DNA of 58,543 bases from Actinomadura roseirufa (lineage in GTDB: Bacteria; Actinomycetota; Actinomycetes; Streptosporangiales; Streptosporangiaceae), in assembly GCF_900659635.1 (NCBI RefSeq), contig NZ_CAACVB010000023.1, positions 1-58,543 on the forward strand. The letters run 5' to 3'. The translations under genes and the position numbers were made by a program. Shown one piece after another: positions 35,201-43,439 of this stretch. The notes beneath the pieces are model-generated. The model ran no database searches, was not told the origin of the DNA, and saw nothing but the letters and a program-made list of their open reading frames with translations. Every line of letters starts with the position of its first letter. Positions within the stretch are counted from its first letter, which is position 1.

Positions 35201-36961
35201 TCAACTGGACGCGGGCTCCGCGCGCAACCGCGCCGTGGCAGCCTCATCGATCGACAGGTCCGCGCGCAGGGAGACGCCGTAGACGTCCCGCGCGCGCTCT
35301 GGGCTGATCCAGCCCTCGCGCACGTCCTCCTGGACGTGGGCGGGGTCCCGGTGCATCGCCGGCCCGTATCCGCCTCCACCGGCGGTGATGGACACGATGC
35401 GCTCGCCGTCCGCGAGCTCGACCAGGCCCTGGGAGGACAGTTCGGTGAGGTCGCCCGCACGGTCCCGGCGCAGGTGCCGGGTGAGGCCGCCCTCGCCGCC
35501 GCCGCGCACCCCGAGCGCCGGGTAGACGGCGCCGTCGGATCCGTAGACGACCGTCATGGACGTGCCCACCGGCCCGTACTCGACCTCCGCCGACGGGGCG
35601 CCGCGGAACCGTCCCGCGCCCTCGGTGTCCCGGACGAGCCGCTGGCGGCTCACCCGGATCGGGTGCGTCATCTCAGCGATCTCCACGCTGTCGCGGCGCA
35701 GCATGCCCGCGCAGCCCACATGGAAGATCGTCAGCCAGGCGTCGGTCCACGGGGTGGCGGCCCCGCCGGTCACCGCGAGGAAGATCTGGTTGACGAACGG
35801 ACGCCCGCCCGACCTCGGGTCGGCGCCCGACACGACCGCCGCGGCGGCGGGGATGACGGCGCCGCACTCGGCCAGCCCGATGCCCTCGGCCAGTTCCGCC
35901 ATGCCGCGCTGCACGGCGTTGGTCACCCGGTCGGCCAGGTTGGTGGTCGCCGCCGAGCAGCTGTGCGGATGCACGGGGACGCCCACGGCGCTGCCGTCCC
36001 GCAACCGGACCTTCACCCGGCGCAGGCTTCCGGCGTTCGGCGGCACGCCCTCGCCGATGGAGTTGAAGACGCCGATCAGGGCCGCCGTGGCGGCCGTCGA
36101 CTCGGTGAGGTTCAGGCCGTTCGGCAGGCAGTCGACGTTGTCGGTGAGATCGACGTGGATCTCCTCGTCCGCCGACCGGATGTCGATGCCGATCCTGATG
36201 TCCAGGCCGTCGGGGATCCCCGGGAACGGGTCGTGCCTGGTGGTCAGGTTCAGCCGTCCGGCGGGGAGCTCCGCGATGGCGGTGCGCATCCGGCCCTCGC
36301 TGTAGGCGAGCCACTCGCCGACGAACTCCTGCAGCACGTCCCAGCCGAGCTCGTTGCCCAGTTCGAGGATGCGGCGCTCCCCCAGGCGCACCGCGCCGAT
36401 GAGCGCGAGATAGTCGCCCCACCACTGGTCGGGTACCCGGACGCGGAGCCGCAGCATGCGGAGGATGTCGTCGTTGTCCTGGTAGCCGGTCTGGACGCGG
36501 CAGGCGTCGAACAGGAGGGTGCCCTCCTCGTAGACGTCGCGGGCGTCCGTCATGTAGGTCGTCGGCTTGGAGTTGCCGCAGTCCGCCTGATGGGCCTTGG
36601 CGAGGACCGAGAAGCGGTGGACGCCCTCGTCGTCGACGACCGGTACCAGCATCGCGTGGTCGGCGGCGTGCGAGTTGCCGTTGTACGGCGAGTTGTGCAG
36701 GTAGGCGTCACCGCGCCGCATCTCGGGATGGAAGCGCGACACCGCCTTCGAGATCAGGTCGGGGCCGCTCATCATGTGGATGGGCAGGCTCTCGGCCCCC
36801 ATCACCAGCTCGTGATCGGCGCTGACGATGCAGCAGGAGAAGTCGTGGGCGCTGTTGAGCACCCCCGACCGGCTGGAGCGGAAGACCGTGTTCATCATGG
36901 CCTCCACGACCACGTTCAGGCGGTTGCTGATCACCGCCATGCGCACGCCGTCCATCGTCAC
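35201..36961 (-). CDS. Hydantoinase B/oxoprolinase family protein
   Basis: A 586-residue HyuB-type subunit. The start MAVISNRLNVVVEAMMNTVFRSSRSGVLNSAHDFSCCIV (from Met9) and the motif PYNGNSHAADHAMLVPVVDDEG, carrying conserved His residues, are characteristic, as is the C-terminal GGGGYGPAM. It works with the A subunit encoded just upstream (ATGA overlap) as an ATP-dependent amidohydrolase or carboxylase (hydantoinase, oxoprolinase, caprolactamase or acetophenone/acetone carboxylase relatives). A third carboxylase-type subunit is not present, which favours an ATP-dependent lactam or cyclic-amide hydrolase over a carboxylase; this is inference. Confidence 0.9.
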   Translation of the reverse strand: MTMDGVRMAVISNRLNVVVEAMMNTVFRSSRSGVLNSAHDFSCCIVSADHELVMGAESLPIHMMSGPDLISKAVSRFHPEMRRGDAYLHNSPYNGNSHAADHAMLVPVVDDEGVHRFSVLAKAHQADCGNSKPTTYMTDARDVYEEGTLLFDACRVQTGYQDNDDILRMLRLRVRVPDQWWGDYLALIGAVRLGERRILELGNELGWDVLQEFVGEWLAYSEGRMRTAIAELPAGRLNLTTRHDPFPGIPDGLDIRIGIDIRSADEEIHVDLTDNVDCLPNGLNLTESTAATAALIGVFNSIGEGVPPNAGSLRRVKVRLRDGSAVGVPVHPHSCSAATTNLADRVTNAVQRGMAELAEGIGLAECGAVIPAAAAVVSGADPRSGGRPFVNQIFLAVTGGAATPWTDAWLTIFHVGCAGMLRRDSVEIAEMTHPIRVSRQRLVRDTEGAGRFRGAPSAEVEYGPVGTSMTVVYGSDGAVYPALGVRGGGEGGLTRHLRRDRAGDLTELSSQGLVELADGERIVSITAGGGGYGPAMHRDPAHVQEDVREGWISPERARDVYGVSLRADLSIDEAATARLRAEPASS

Positions 36962-39075
36962 TTCCCCCCTCGTCCGGTTCGGGTGTCCCTGTCCGCCGCG
37001 TGGGCGGGGGCGGTCGCCCTCGTCCCGGGGACGACATGGACGGTGCCGCTGGCGCGGCGGCTGAACGTGGCGCCGTCGTCGATGACGATCGTCGTGGTCG
37101 CCGACTCCACGATCGCCGGTCCGCGCAGCTCCGCGCCGACGGGCACCGACTCCAGCCGCCAGACCTCCGCGCTCACCGGCCCGACGCCCGGCAGATGGAT
37201 CTCCCGCTCCCGGCGCACGCCGTCGCCGGCCCCCGCCTCGGGCAGCACCGGGTCGGTGATGCGGCAGCGCGCCCTGACGTGCCAGCTCTCGAACTCGATC
37301 GGCGAGCCGGGATCGTCGACGGCGAAGGCGTCCCGGTGCACTTCGTGGAAGGCCTTCTTCAACCGTTCGAGCCCTTCGGCGTCCAGCGATCCCTCGGAGC
37401 CCAGCTGCACTTCCAGCTCCCAGACCTGGCTCGGATAGCGCGCCTCGACGGAGAACTCGACGGAGGTCTCGACGGCTCCGGCGCCCGGTCCCGCGATGAA
37501 GTCCCGGGCCCGGACCGCCAGATCGGCGAGCACCGCGTTGACGCCCTCGAAGTCGAACGCCTCGGTGGTGGTCCGGAACGTCGTCTCGAAGCCGCGCGAC
37601 AGATCGGAGATCAGCGCGCCCGCCGCGCTCAGCGCCGGGCCCATGATCGGGACGATGACCTCCCGGCAGCCGAGGCGCCGCGCGATGGCCACGGTGTTGA
37701 ACCCGGCGGCGCCGCCGCCCCCCACCAGGACGGCCTGCGCGACGTCGATGCCCTTCTGCCCGCTGATCTCCTCGATGGCGCCGACCATGCGCTCGGTCGC
37801 GAGCCGGTACACCGCGCCCGCGGCCTCCATCACGTCCAGTCCGAGCGGCTCAGCGATCCGGGTCCTGATCGCCTCACGGGCCGCCTCAAGGTCCAGCGCC
37901 GAGCGCCCGCCGAGGAAGTAGCCGGGGTCCAGGTACCCCAGGACGAGGCACGCGTCGGTCATCGTGGGGCTGGTGCCGCCCCGCCCGTAGCAGACCGGGC
38001 CGGGGTCGGCGCCGGCGCTCTGCGGCCCGACGTGCAGGAGCCCGCCCGGGTCCACCCAGGCGATGCTGCCGCCCCCGGCGCCGACGCTGCGCACGTCGAC
38101 CGACGGGAACCCGGTCATGTGGCCGCGGAACGGCTCGCCGATCCAGGACTCGCGCGTCCACGGGATCCGGCCGTTCCTGACGACGCTGACGTCGTAGCTG
38201 GTCCCGCCGGTGTCGGCGACGATCGCCATGGACGCCGTGGTGTCCAGGCCGGCGAAGTACCGTCCGGCGACCGGGGCCATCGCGGGGCCGGAGTTCAGCG
38301 AGTGGATCGGGGACGCCGCCACGTCCTCGGCGTCGAGGGCGCCGCCCGCGGAGGTGACCATGAGGACCCGGCCGGCGAACCCCGCCTCCCGCAGGCGCCC
38401 CTGGAGCCCGCTGATATAGGCGGTCATCAGCGGCTTGAGCGAGGCGTCGATCGCGGTCGCCGAGGCTCGGCGGTACTCCCGGATGCAGGGGTTGACCTGG
38501 TGCGAGAGCGTCACCGGGACGTCCGGCAGCAAGTCCCGCAGCAGCTCGCCCACCCGCAGCTCGTGGACGGGGTTGGCGATGGACCACAGCAGGCAGACGG
38601 CGACCGCCTCGACCCGCTCCCGGCGCAGCCTGCCGGCCAGGTCCGCCACGGCCTCCTCGTCGAGCTCCCTGACCACCTCCCCCTGGGCGCCGATGCGTTC
38701 GGGGATCTCGAAGGTCAGCGAACGCGGGACGTAGGGCTCGGGGTACGGCTGCCGCTGGTTGAAGATGTCGCGCCTGCCGCCCTCGCGGAGCAGCAGGACG
38801 TCCGGATGGCCCTCGGTGGTGAGGAACGCCGTCCGCGCCACCCTCTTCGTCAGGACGGCGTTCAGCCCGCGCGTGGTGCCGTGGACGAGCATGGTCCCCC
38901 GCTCCAGCAGCTCCCGCCGGGAGCAACCGCGGTCGGCCGCCGCGACCTCGAAGGCGTTGAGAATGCCCTGGACCGGGTCCGCCGGCACGGTGGAGCTCTT
39001 GTGGACGCTCAGGCGCCCCTCGTCCTCGATGACCAGGTCGGTGAAAGTGCCACCGGTGTCGACTGCAAACCTCAT
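36958..39075 (-). CDS. Hydantoinase A/oxoprolinase family protein
   Basis: A 705-residue HyuA-type subunit. It starts MRFAVDTGGTFTDLVI, the ATP-binding actin-like phosphate loop of this family. Further marks are HGTTRGLNAVLTKRVARTAFLTTEGHPDVLLLREGGRRDIFN, ADTGGTSYDVSVVRNG (second phosphate loop) and VGAGGGSIAWVDPGG. It phosphorylates or activates the cyclic amide in an ATP-dependent step; the B subunit completes hydrolysis. Its start lies 36 bases after the E1 beta stop. Length fits HyuA/caprolactamase alpha rather than the fused ~1200-residue eukaryotic oxoprolinase. Confidence 0.91.
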   Translation of the reverse strand: MRFAVDTGGTFTDLVIEDEGRLSVHKSSTVPADPVQGILNAFEVAAADRGCSRRELLERGTMLVHGTTRGLNAVLTKRVARTAFLTTEGHPDVLLLREGGRRDIFNQRQPYPEPYVPRSLTFEIPERIGAQGEVVRELDEEAVADLAGRLRRERVEAVAVCLLWSIANPVHELRVGELLRDLLPDVPVTLSHQVNPCIREYRRASATAIDASLKPLMTAYISGLQGRLREAGFAGRVLMVTSAGGALDAEDVAASPIHSLNSGPAMAPVAGRYFAGLDTTASMAIVADTGGTSYDVSVVRNGRIPWTRESWIGEPFRGHMTGFPSVDVRSVGAGGGSIAWVDPGGLLHVGPQSAGADPGPVCYGRGGTSPTMTDACLVLGYLDPGYFLGGRSALDLEAAREAIRTRIAEPLGLDVMEAAGAVYRLATERMVGAIEEISGQKGIDVAQAVLVGGGGAAGFNTVAIARRLGCREVIVPIMGPALSAAGALISDLSRGFETTFRTTTEAFDFEGVNAVLADLAVRARDFIAGPGAGAVETSVEFSVEARYPSQVWELEVQLGSEGSLDAEGLERLKKAFHEVHRDAFAVDDPGSPIEFESWHVRARCRITDPVLPEAGAGDGVRREREIHLPGVGPVSAEVWRLESVPVGAELRGPAIVESATTTIVIDDGATFSRRASGTVHVVPGTRATAPAHAADRDTRTGRGGK

Positions 39076-39111
39076 GGAGACGTTCCTGCTCTCAGGTCGC
39101 CGCGGCGACGG

Positions 39112-40089
39112 TCAGTAGATCGCGAGCTTGCGCAGTTCGCCGGCGATGCGGTCGGTGGTGGGCACGATCTCGTCCTCGAGCGCGTGCCCGTAGGGGATGG
39201 GGACGCGTTCGGCGCCGACGCGCACGACCGGTCCGTCGAGGCTCTCGAAGCAGTGCTCGCCCGCCCACGCGGCGACCTCGCCGCCCCAGCCGCAGAACTC
39301 GACGGCCTCCGACACCACGGCGAGCTTGCCCGTCCGCCTCAGCGACGCCTCGATCGAGGCGGTGTCCAGGGGCCACAGATAGCGGAGGTCGATAACCTCG
39401 CACGCGACGCCCTCGGCGGCGAGCTCGTCGGCCGCCAGCACGCACCGCTCGACCATCCGGCCGGCCGACACGACGGTGACGTCGCCGCCCGGGCGCGCGA
39501 CCCGGGCCCCGAAACCGTCCGGCCCGGTACGCGCATCGATGTCCCCTGACGTGCGGAAATACAGGTTCTTGCTCTCCAAGAAAATCACGGGATCGTCGGA
39601 ACGTATAGCGTGCCGGAGCATCCAGTAGGCGTCGGAGACGTTGCTGGGCATCGCCACGACCAGCCCCGGGACGTGCGCGAAGAGGCTCTCCAGGCTCTGC
39701 GAGTGCTGCGGCCCGTGGTTGGTGCCCCCGCCGCCCGGCATCCGGATGGTCAGCGGCACGCTGAACTGGCCGTTGCTCATGTAGCGGATCTTCGCCCCGA
39801 GGTTGATGATCTGGTCGAGGGCCAGCAGGACGAAGTCCGAGAACATGATCTCGACGACGGGGCGCATGCCCTCCGCGGCGGCGCCGATCGCGAACCCCAC
39901 CACGCCGGCCTCGGAGATCGGCGAGTCCAGCACCCGGTCGTCGCCGAACCTGTCGAGCAGGCCCTGCGTGACGGTGAAGACCCCGCCGAGCGCCGCCACC
40001 TCCTCGCCCATGACGACGACGCTCTCGTCGGCCGCCATCTCGGCCTCCAGCGCGGCGCGCACCGCTTCGGCGTACTTGACCTCACGCAT
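39112..40089 (-). CDS. Thiamine-dependent 2-oxoacid dehydrogenase E1 beta subunit
   Basis: A 325-residue transketolase-pyrimidine-binding E1 beta (acetoin/pyruvate/branched-chain type). MREVKYAEAVRAALEAEMAADESVVVMGEEV, GGVFTVTQGLLDRFGDDRVLDSPISEAGVVGFAIGAAAEGMRPVVEIMF, and MPGGGGTNHGPQHSQSLESLFAHVPGLVVAMPSNVSDAYWML carry the family signature residues. It overlaps the E1 alpha gene by 8 bases. Together they decarboxylate a 2-oxoacid or acetoin-like substrate and load the acyl group on E2. Confidence 0.93.
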   Translation of the reverse strand: MREVKYAEAVRAALEAEMAADESVVVMGEEVAALGGVFTVTQGLLDRFGDDRVLDSPISEAGVVGFAIGAAAEGMRPVVEIMFSDFVLLALDQIINLGAKIRYMSNGQFSVPLTIRMPGGGGTNHGPQHSQSLESLFAHVPGLVVAMPSNVSDAYWMLRHAIRSDDPVIFLESKNLYFRTSGDIDARTGPDGFGARVARPGGDVTVVSAGRMVERCVLAADELAAEGVACEVIDLRYLWPLDTASIEASLRRTGKLAVVSEAVEFCGWGGEVAAWAGEHCFESLDGPVVRVGAERVPIPYGHALEDEIVPTTDRIAGELRKLAIY

Positions 40090-41122
40090 GGTTCTGCAGC
40101 TCCGGGGAGGTGTAGACGAACGATTTCGCCGCGGCGGCGGGCGGGCGCTCCGCCGCCTCGGCCCGGTCCCGCGCGGCCTCGACCTCGGCGGCCACCTCGG
40201 CGTCGATCCGGGCGACCCGGTTGGCGGCGTGCGCCTCCAGCCGGGTGCGGAGGTTGGCGATCGGGTCGTTGAGCGCCAGCCAGTCCGGGCCGGCCGACTT
40301 GGGCCGGTACCGGTAGTCGGGGTCGGAGAGGCTGTGCGGCCGGACGCGGTACACGCCGCATTCGAGGAACGCCGGAGTTCCGGCCCGTACCCGCGCGACC
40401 ATCTCCCGGGCGGTCTCCGCGACGGCGACCACGTCCCGTCCGTCCACGTAGCGGGCGTGCATGCCCGTCCCCTCGACGATGCGCGCGATGCTTCCCGGCG
40501 CCCCGAAGAGACGGTCGGACGGCATCGAGTGCGCGAGGCCGTTGTTCTCGCAGACGATCAGGCACGGGCTCGCCCAGAACCGCGCGAGCAGCAGCGTCTC
40601 GTGGGTGACGCCCTGCGCGAACCCGCCGTCGCCGATGAAGGCCACCGCGATGTCGTCGCCGCCCCGGCGCCGGCGCGCCCACGCGGCGCCGGCCGCCCAG
40701 GGCAGGCCGCCCGCGACGATCGCGTTCTCGCCGAGGAACCCGCTCGGCCGGTCGTGCAGGTGCATCGAGCCGCCGCGCCCGCCGCTGACACCGGACGTCC
40801 GGCCGAAGAGCTCGGCGAAGACGCCTTCCATGGGCACGCCCTTGGCGAGCGCGTGCCCGTGCCCCCGATGGGTGCTGGTGACCATGTCGCCGTCGCGCAG
40901 CGCCGCGCAGACGCCGACCGCCGCGGCCTCCTGGCCGAGCGACGAGTGGAACGATCCGGACATGCGCCCGAGCCGGTGCATCTTCTCGATCTCCAGCTCG
41001 ACGGCGCGCACGACCGTCATGCCGCGGTAGAGCGCGTGCGCCTCGGCCAGGCCGGCCTCACCGACCGGGAGGCCGGTGAACACGTCCGCCGGACTGTGCG
41101 GGTTTGCTGCTGTCTGGGTCAT
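40082..41122 (-). CDS. Thiamine-dependent 2-oxoacid dehydrogenase E1 alpha subunit
   Basis: A 346-residue thiamine-diphosphate-binding subunit. The motif GDGGFAQGVTHETLLLARFWASPCLIVCENN is the classical GDG-x(~28)-NN cofactor site, and RGHGHALAKGVPMEGVFAELFGR and HSLSDPDYRYR are conserved active-site loops. It is closest in look to acetoin or pyruvate dehydrogenase E1 alpha. The C-terminal ~30 residues are an Ala/Glu-rich helix. It follows the dehydrogenase gene by 11 bases and is coupled to E1 beta. Confidence 0.93.
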   Translation of the reverse strand: MTQTAANPHSPADVFTGLPVGEAGLAEAHALYRGMTVVRAVELEIEKMHRLGRMSGSFHSSLGQEAAAVGVCAALRDGDMVTSTHRGHGHALAKGVPMEGVFAELFGRTSGVSGGRGGSMHLHDRPSGFLGENAIVAGGLPWAAGAAWARRRRGGDDIAVAFIGDGGFAQGVTHETLLLARFWASPCLIVCENNGLAHSMPSDRLFGAPGSIARIVEGTGMHARYVDGRDVVAVAETAREMVARVRAGTPAFLECGVYRVRPHSLSDPDYRYRPKSAGPDWLALNDPIANLRTRLEAHAANRVARIDAEVAAEVEAARDRAEAAERPPAAAAKSFVYTSPELQNHA

Positions 41123-41133
41123 GGGGGCTCACT

Positions 41134-42180
41134 TCACCGGAACGGATGGGTCTGCAGGTCGTGCCAGGCGCCGGCGGCGGGCAGGTCCTTGACGGTTCTG
41201 AGGCCGGGAGCCGCCTGGAGCACTCCCGGGATGCTGTTCACCAGCTGCGCGGACGTCGCCGGGATCGCGTCCATTCCGGGCGACAGCGTGAGGTTGACCG
41301 GATGGAGGCCCTCGACGGCGAGCGAGTCGACGGTCTTGAAACCGGCGCTCTCGGGACGCAGGTGCAGGACCAGCTCCATCTGGACGAACAGGGCCCCGCC
41401 GACGTATCCGGTGGCCTTCTGCAGGAAGCCCTCGGTCCGTCCGGCGGGCACCTGCCCGTACCGGGTCGGGGCCGGGGTCTCGGCGATGAACGGCTCGAAC
41501 CGTTCGGTGACCGGCCCGTCGAGCAGCAGTCCGAGCCGCTCGCAGACGAGCTCGATCGACTCGGGGAACCCGACATGGCCGGCGATGGTGCCGGTCGCGT
41601 GGCCCTCCTCGAACTCCTCGGGGGTGTACCCGATTCCGAGGCGGCGGTGGATGTTCTCCCCGAAGCCGGACACGTCCACGGCGCGGTGCCCGCGGATCGT
41701 GCGAATGTCCCACGACACGCCCGTCGCGGCGACCAGGAGCGAGTCGAAGAGGAAGCCGGGGTTGACCCCGGTGCCGAGGACGGTCGCACCGCCCTCGCGG
41801 GCGGCCGCGTCGATGCGCGCCGCCGCGGGGGCGTGCCGGCCGAAGGGGAAGGCCAGCTCCTCGCAGGGCGACACGACGTCCACGCCGGCCTTGGCGCAGG
41901 CCACGATGTCGTCCTCGGTGTCGCGCAGGAACGAGCCCGTCGCGTAGAGCATGATCTGCGGGTCGGCCGCCAGCACGTCCTCCAGGTCGCCCGCGACGGC
42001 GGGCCCGCCCGGCGCGGCCGAGCCCACCACCTCGTGCAGGGGACGGCCCACCGCGCCGGGTTCCTTGGTCGCCGCGCCGACGATGTCGAACCCCGTCCGG
42101 TGCTCCAGCAGAAGACGGGCGGCCGCGCCGCCGATGCTGCCGAGGCCGCACAGGCCGATCCGGATCGGACGAGGGTTCAT
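41134..42180 (-). CDS. NAD(P)-dependent dehydrogenase of dihydrodipicolinate-reductase fold (2,4-diaminopentanoate-dehydrogenase-like)
   Basis: A 348-residue Rossmann protein: IRIGLCGLGSIGGAAARLLLEHRTGFDIVGAATKEPGAVGRPLHEVVG at the N-terminus, then MLYATGSFLRDTEDDIVACAKAGVDVVSPCEELAFPFG and TVLGTGVNPGFLFDSLL. This matches the DapB-N-like family that includes 2,4-diaminopentanoate dehydrogenase from ornithine fermentation; the real substrate is unknown. The start at 42180 follows GGAGA on the minus strand and is preferred to an upstream ATG at 42201. First gene of the catabolic operon, preceded by a near-consensus promoter. Confidence 0.85.
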   Translation of the reverse strand: MNPRPIRIGLCGLGSIGGAAARLLLEHRTGFDIVGAATKEPGAVGRPLHEVVGSAAPGGPAVAGDLEDVLAADPQIMLYATGSFLRDTEDDIVACAKAGVDVVSPCEELAFPFGRHAPAAARIDAAAREGGATVLGTGVNPGFLFDSLLVAATGVSWDIRTIRGHRAVDVSGFGENIHRRLGIGYTPEEFEEGHATGTIAGHVGFPESIELVCERLGLLLDGPVTERFEPFIAETPAPTRYGQVPAGRTEGFLQKATGYVGGALFVQMELVLHLRPESAGFKTVDSLAVEGLHPVNLTLSPGMDAIPATSAQLVNSIPGVLQAAPGLRTVKDLPAAGAWHDLQTHPFR

Positions 42181-42213
42181 CACGTCTCCTCGAATGCACA
42201 ATTAGCGAACATG

Positions 42214-42248
42214 AGTACGTATTATGAGCACTCTGCCGGGGGTGTCAA
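42214..42248 (-). promoter_or_regulatory. Near-consensus promoter of the catabolic operon with TGCTCA half-site
   Basis: Minus strand: -35 TTGACA (42243-42248), 16-base spacer, -10 CATAAT (42221-42226), which is among the best sigma-70-like promoters in the window. TGCTCA directly overlaps the 5' edge of the -10, and a second, imperfect ACTCAT lies 8 bases further. The same half-site occurs as a dyad at 26070-26088. Strong promoter plus overlapping operator fits repression. Confidence 0.65.
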
Positions 42249-42427
42249 GGGGGCGCGGACGGCATCTCCCCTCTTGAGAGGGGGTACTGCCTCCTTCGTT
42301 GCGCACTCGACGAGAGTCCGGCGGGCCGCCCGGTGACTCGGCGCCGCCTCTAGGCTATGTTCATCATTCGTGCATCTGACCGCATAAGGCTAGATGTTGG
42401 GACCCACGAGACGACCAGGGAGCCGGA

Positions 42428-43333
42428 ATGGCAGGACCACACGCTGTGACCGTGCCCAGCGAGGGCGATCAGCTGAGCGGATTGCTCTACGTGCCGGACG
42501 GACCCGGGCCACATCCCGCCGTCGTGCTCGCGGGAGGGTGGTGCTACGTCAAGGAAGTGGCCCAGCCGCTGTTCGCGGAGGTCTTCGCGGAGGCCGGCCT
42601 CGCCGCGCTCGTCATCGACTACCGCCACTTCGGCGAGAGCACGGGACACCCCCGGCGGCACATCGACCCCTGGCGGCAGATCGAGGACTACCGGAACGCG
42701 ATCTCCTACCTCCAGGCCCGCGACGATGTCGACGGCGCCCGGATCGGGGCCTGGGGCATCTCCTACAGCGGCGGGCACGTCCTCATCCTCGGCGCGGTCG
42801 ACCCGCGCGTCCGCGCCGTCTGCTCGGTCGTCCCCGTCATCGACGGGTGGGACAACCTCCGCCTCTCGCACGGCACGGTGAGCTTCCGCGCCCTGCGAGC
42901 CGCTCTGGAGGAGGCGCGCACCCGGCTGTTCGAGACGGGCGAGCACACCTACATCGACCACCAGCCCGTCGAGCTCGGAGCCGTCGGGACCTTCCCCTTC
43001 CCCGCGAGCCGCGACACCTTCGCCCGCATCAAGGGCACGGAGGCGCCCGGTTACGTGGGCAACGCCACGGCCCAGTCGACCGAGATGCTCCTCGCCTACA
43101 GCGTCCGCCCGTTCCTCACGCGTCTCGTCGCCACGCCCACCCTCATGTGCGTCGCCGAGGGCGACGACCACACGCACTGGGACCTGGCGGCCGAGGCGTT
43201 CGACGCGATCCCCGGACCCCGCAAGAAGTTCCACGTGGTCCCCCGGTCCACCCACCTGACCCTCTACGAGGACGTCGAGGTGCGCCGCGAGACGGCCAAG
43301 GTGGCGGCGGCCTGGTTCACCGAGCACATCTGA
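42428..43333 (+). CDS. Alpha/beta hydrolase (DLH/X-Pro dipeptidase-like esterase fold)
   Basis: A 301-residue cytoplasmic hydrolase. LLYVPDGPGPHPAVVLAGGWCYVKE carries the oxyanion region, DYRHFGESTG is the usual strand-4 loop, nucleophile elbow GISYSGGH has the Ser, EGDDHTHW holds the acid region and VPRSTHLTLYEDV the His. A ribosome-binding GGGAG precedes the ATG. It is divergent from the catabolic operon (247 bases apart) and may hydrolyse an ester or lactone in the same pathway; that link is from position only. A convergent terminator follows. Confidence 0.88.
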   Translation: MAGPHAVTVPSEGDQLSGLLYVPDGPGPHPAVVLAGGWCYVKEVAQPLFAEVFAEAGLAALVIDYRHFGESTGHPRRHIDPWRQIEDYRNAISYLQARDDVDGARIGAWGISYSGGHVLILGAVDPRVRAVCSVVPVIDGWDNLRLSHGTVSFRALRAALEEARTRLFETGEHTYIDHQPVELGAVGTFPFPASRDTFARIKGTEAPGYVGNATAQSTEMLLAYSVRPFLTRLVATPTLMCVAEGDDHTHWDLAAEAFDAIPGPRKKFHVVPRSTHLTLYEDVEVRRETAKVAAAWFTEHI

Positions 43334-43378
43334 CCCGGGGCTCCGGCGTCCTCACCCGAGAACCTCTGACCGGGCGGC

Positions 43379-43414
43379 CCGCGGCTGGGACGACGGCGAC
43401 CGCCCCAGCCGCGG
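43379..43414. terminator. Terminator hairpin between convergent hydrolase and ABC-2 permease genes
   Basis: CCGCGGCTGGG (43379-43389) and CCCAGCCGCGG (43404-43414) form a perfect 11-bp stem with a 14-base loop between the convergent stops at 43333 and 43440. Confidence 0.6.
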
Positions 43415-43439
43415 CCGGCCGCCCCCCGTTCGACGAAGG

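Noticed and set aside
33839..37438. About 1200-codon plus-strand open frame opposite the E2 and hydantoinase genes
   Set aside because: High-GC antisense frame with low-complexity Arg/Gly/Asp sequence; the minus strand has well-conserved E2 and HyuB proteins.
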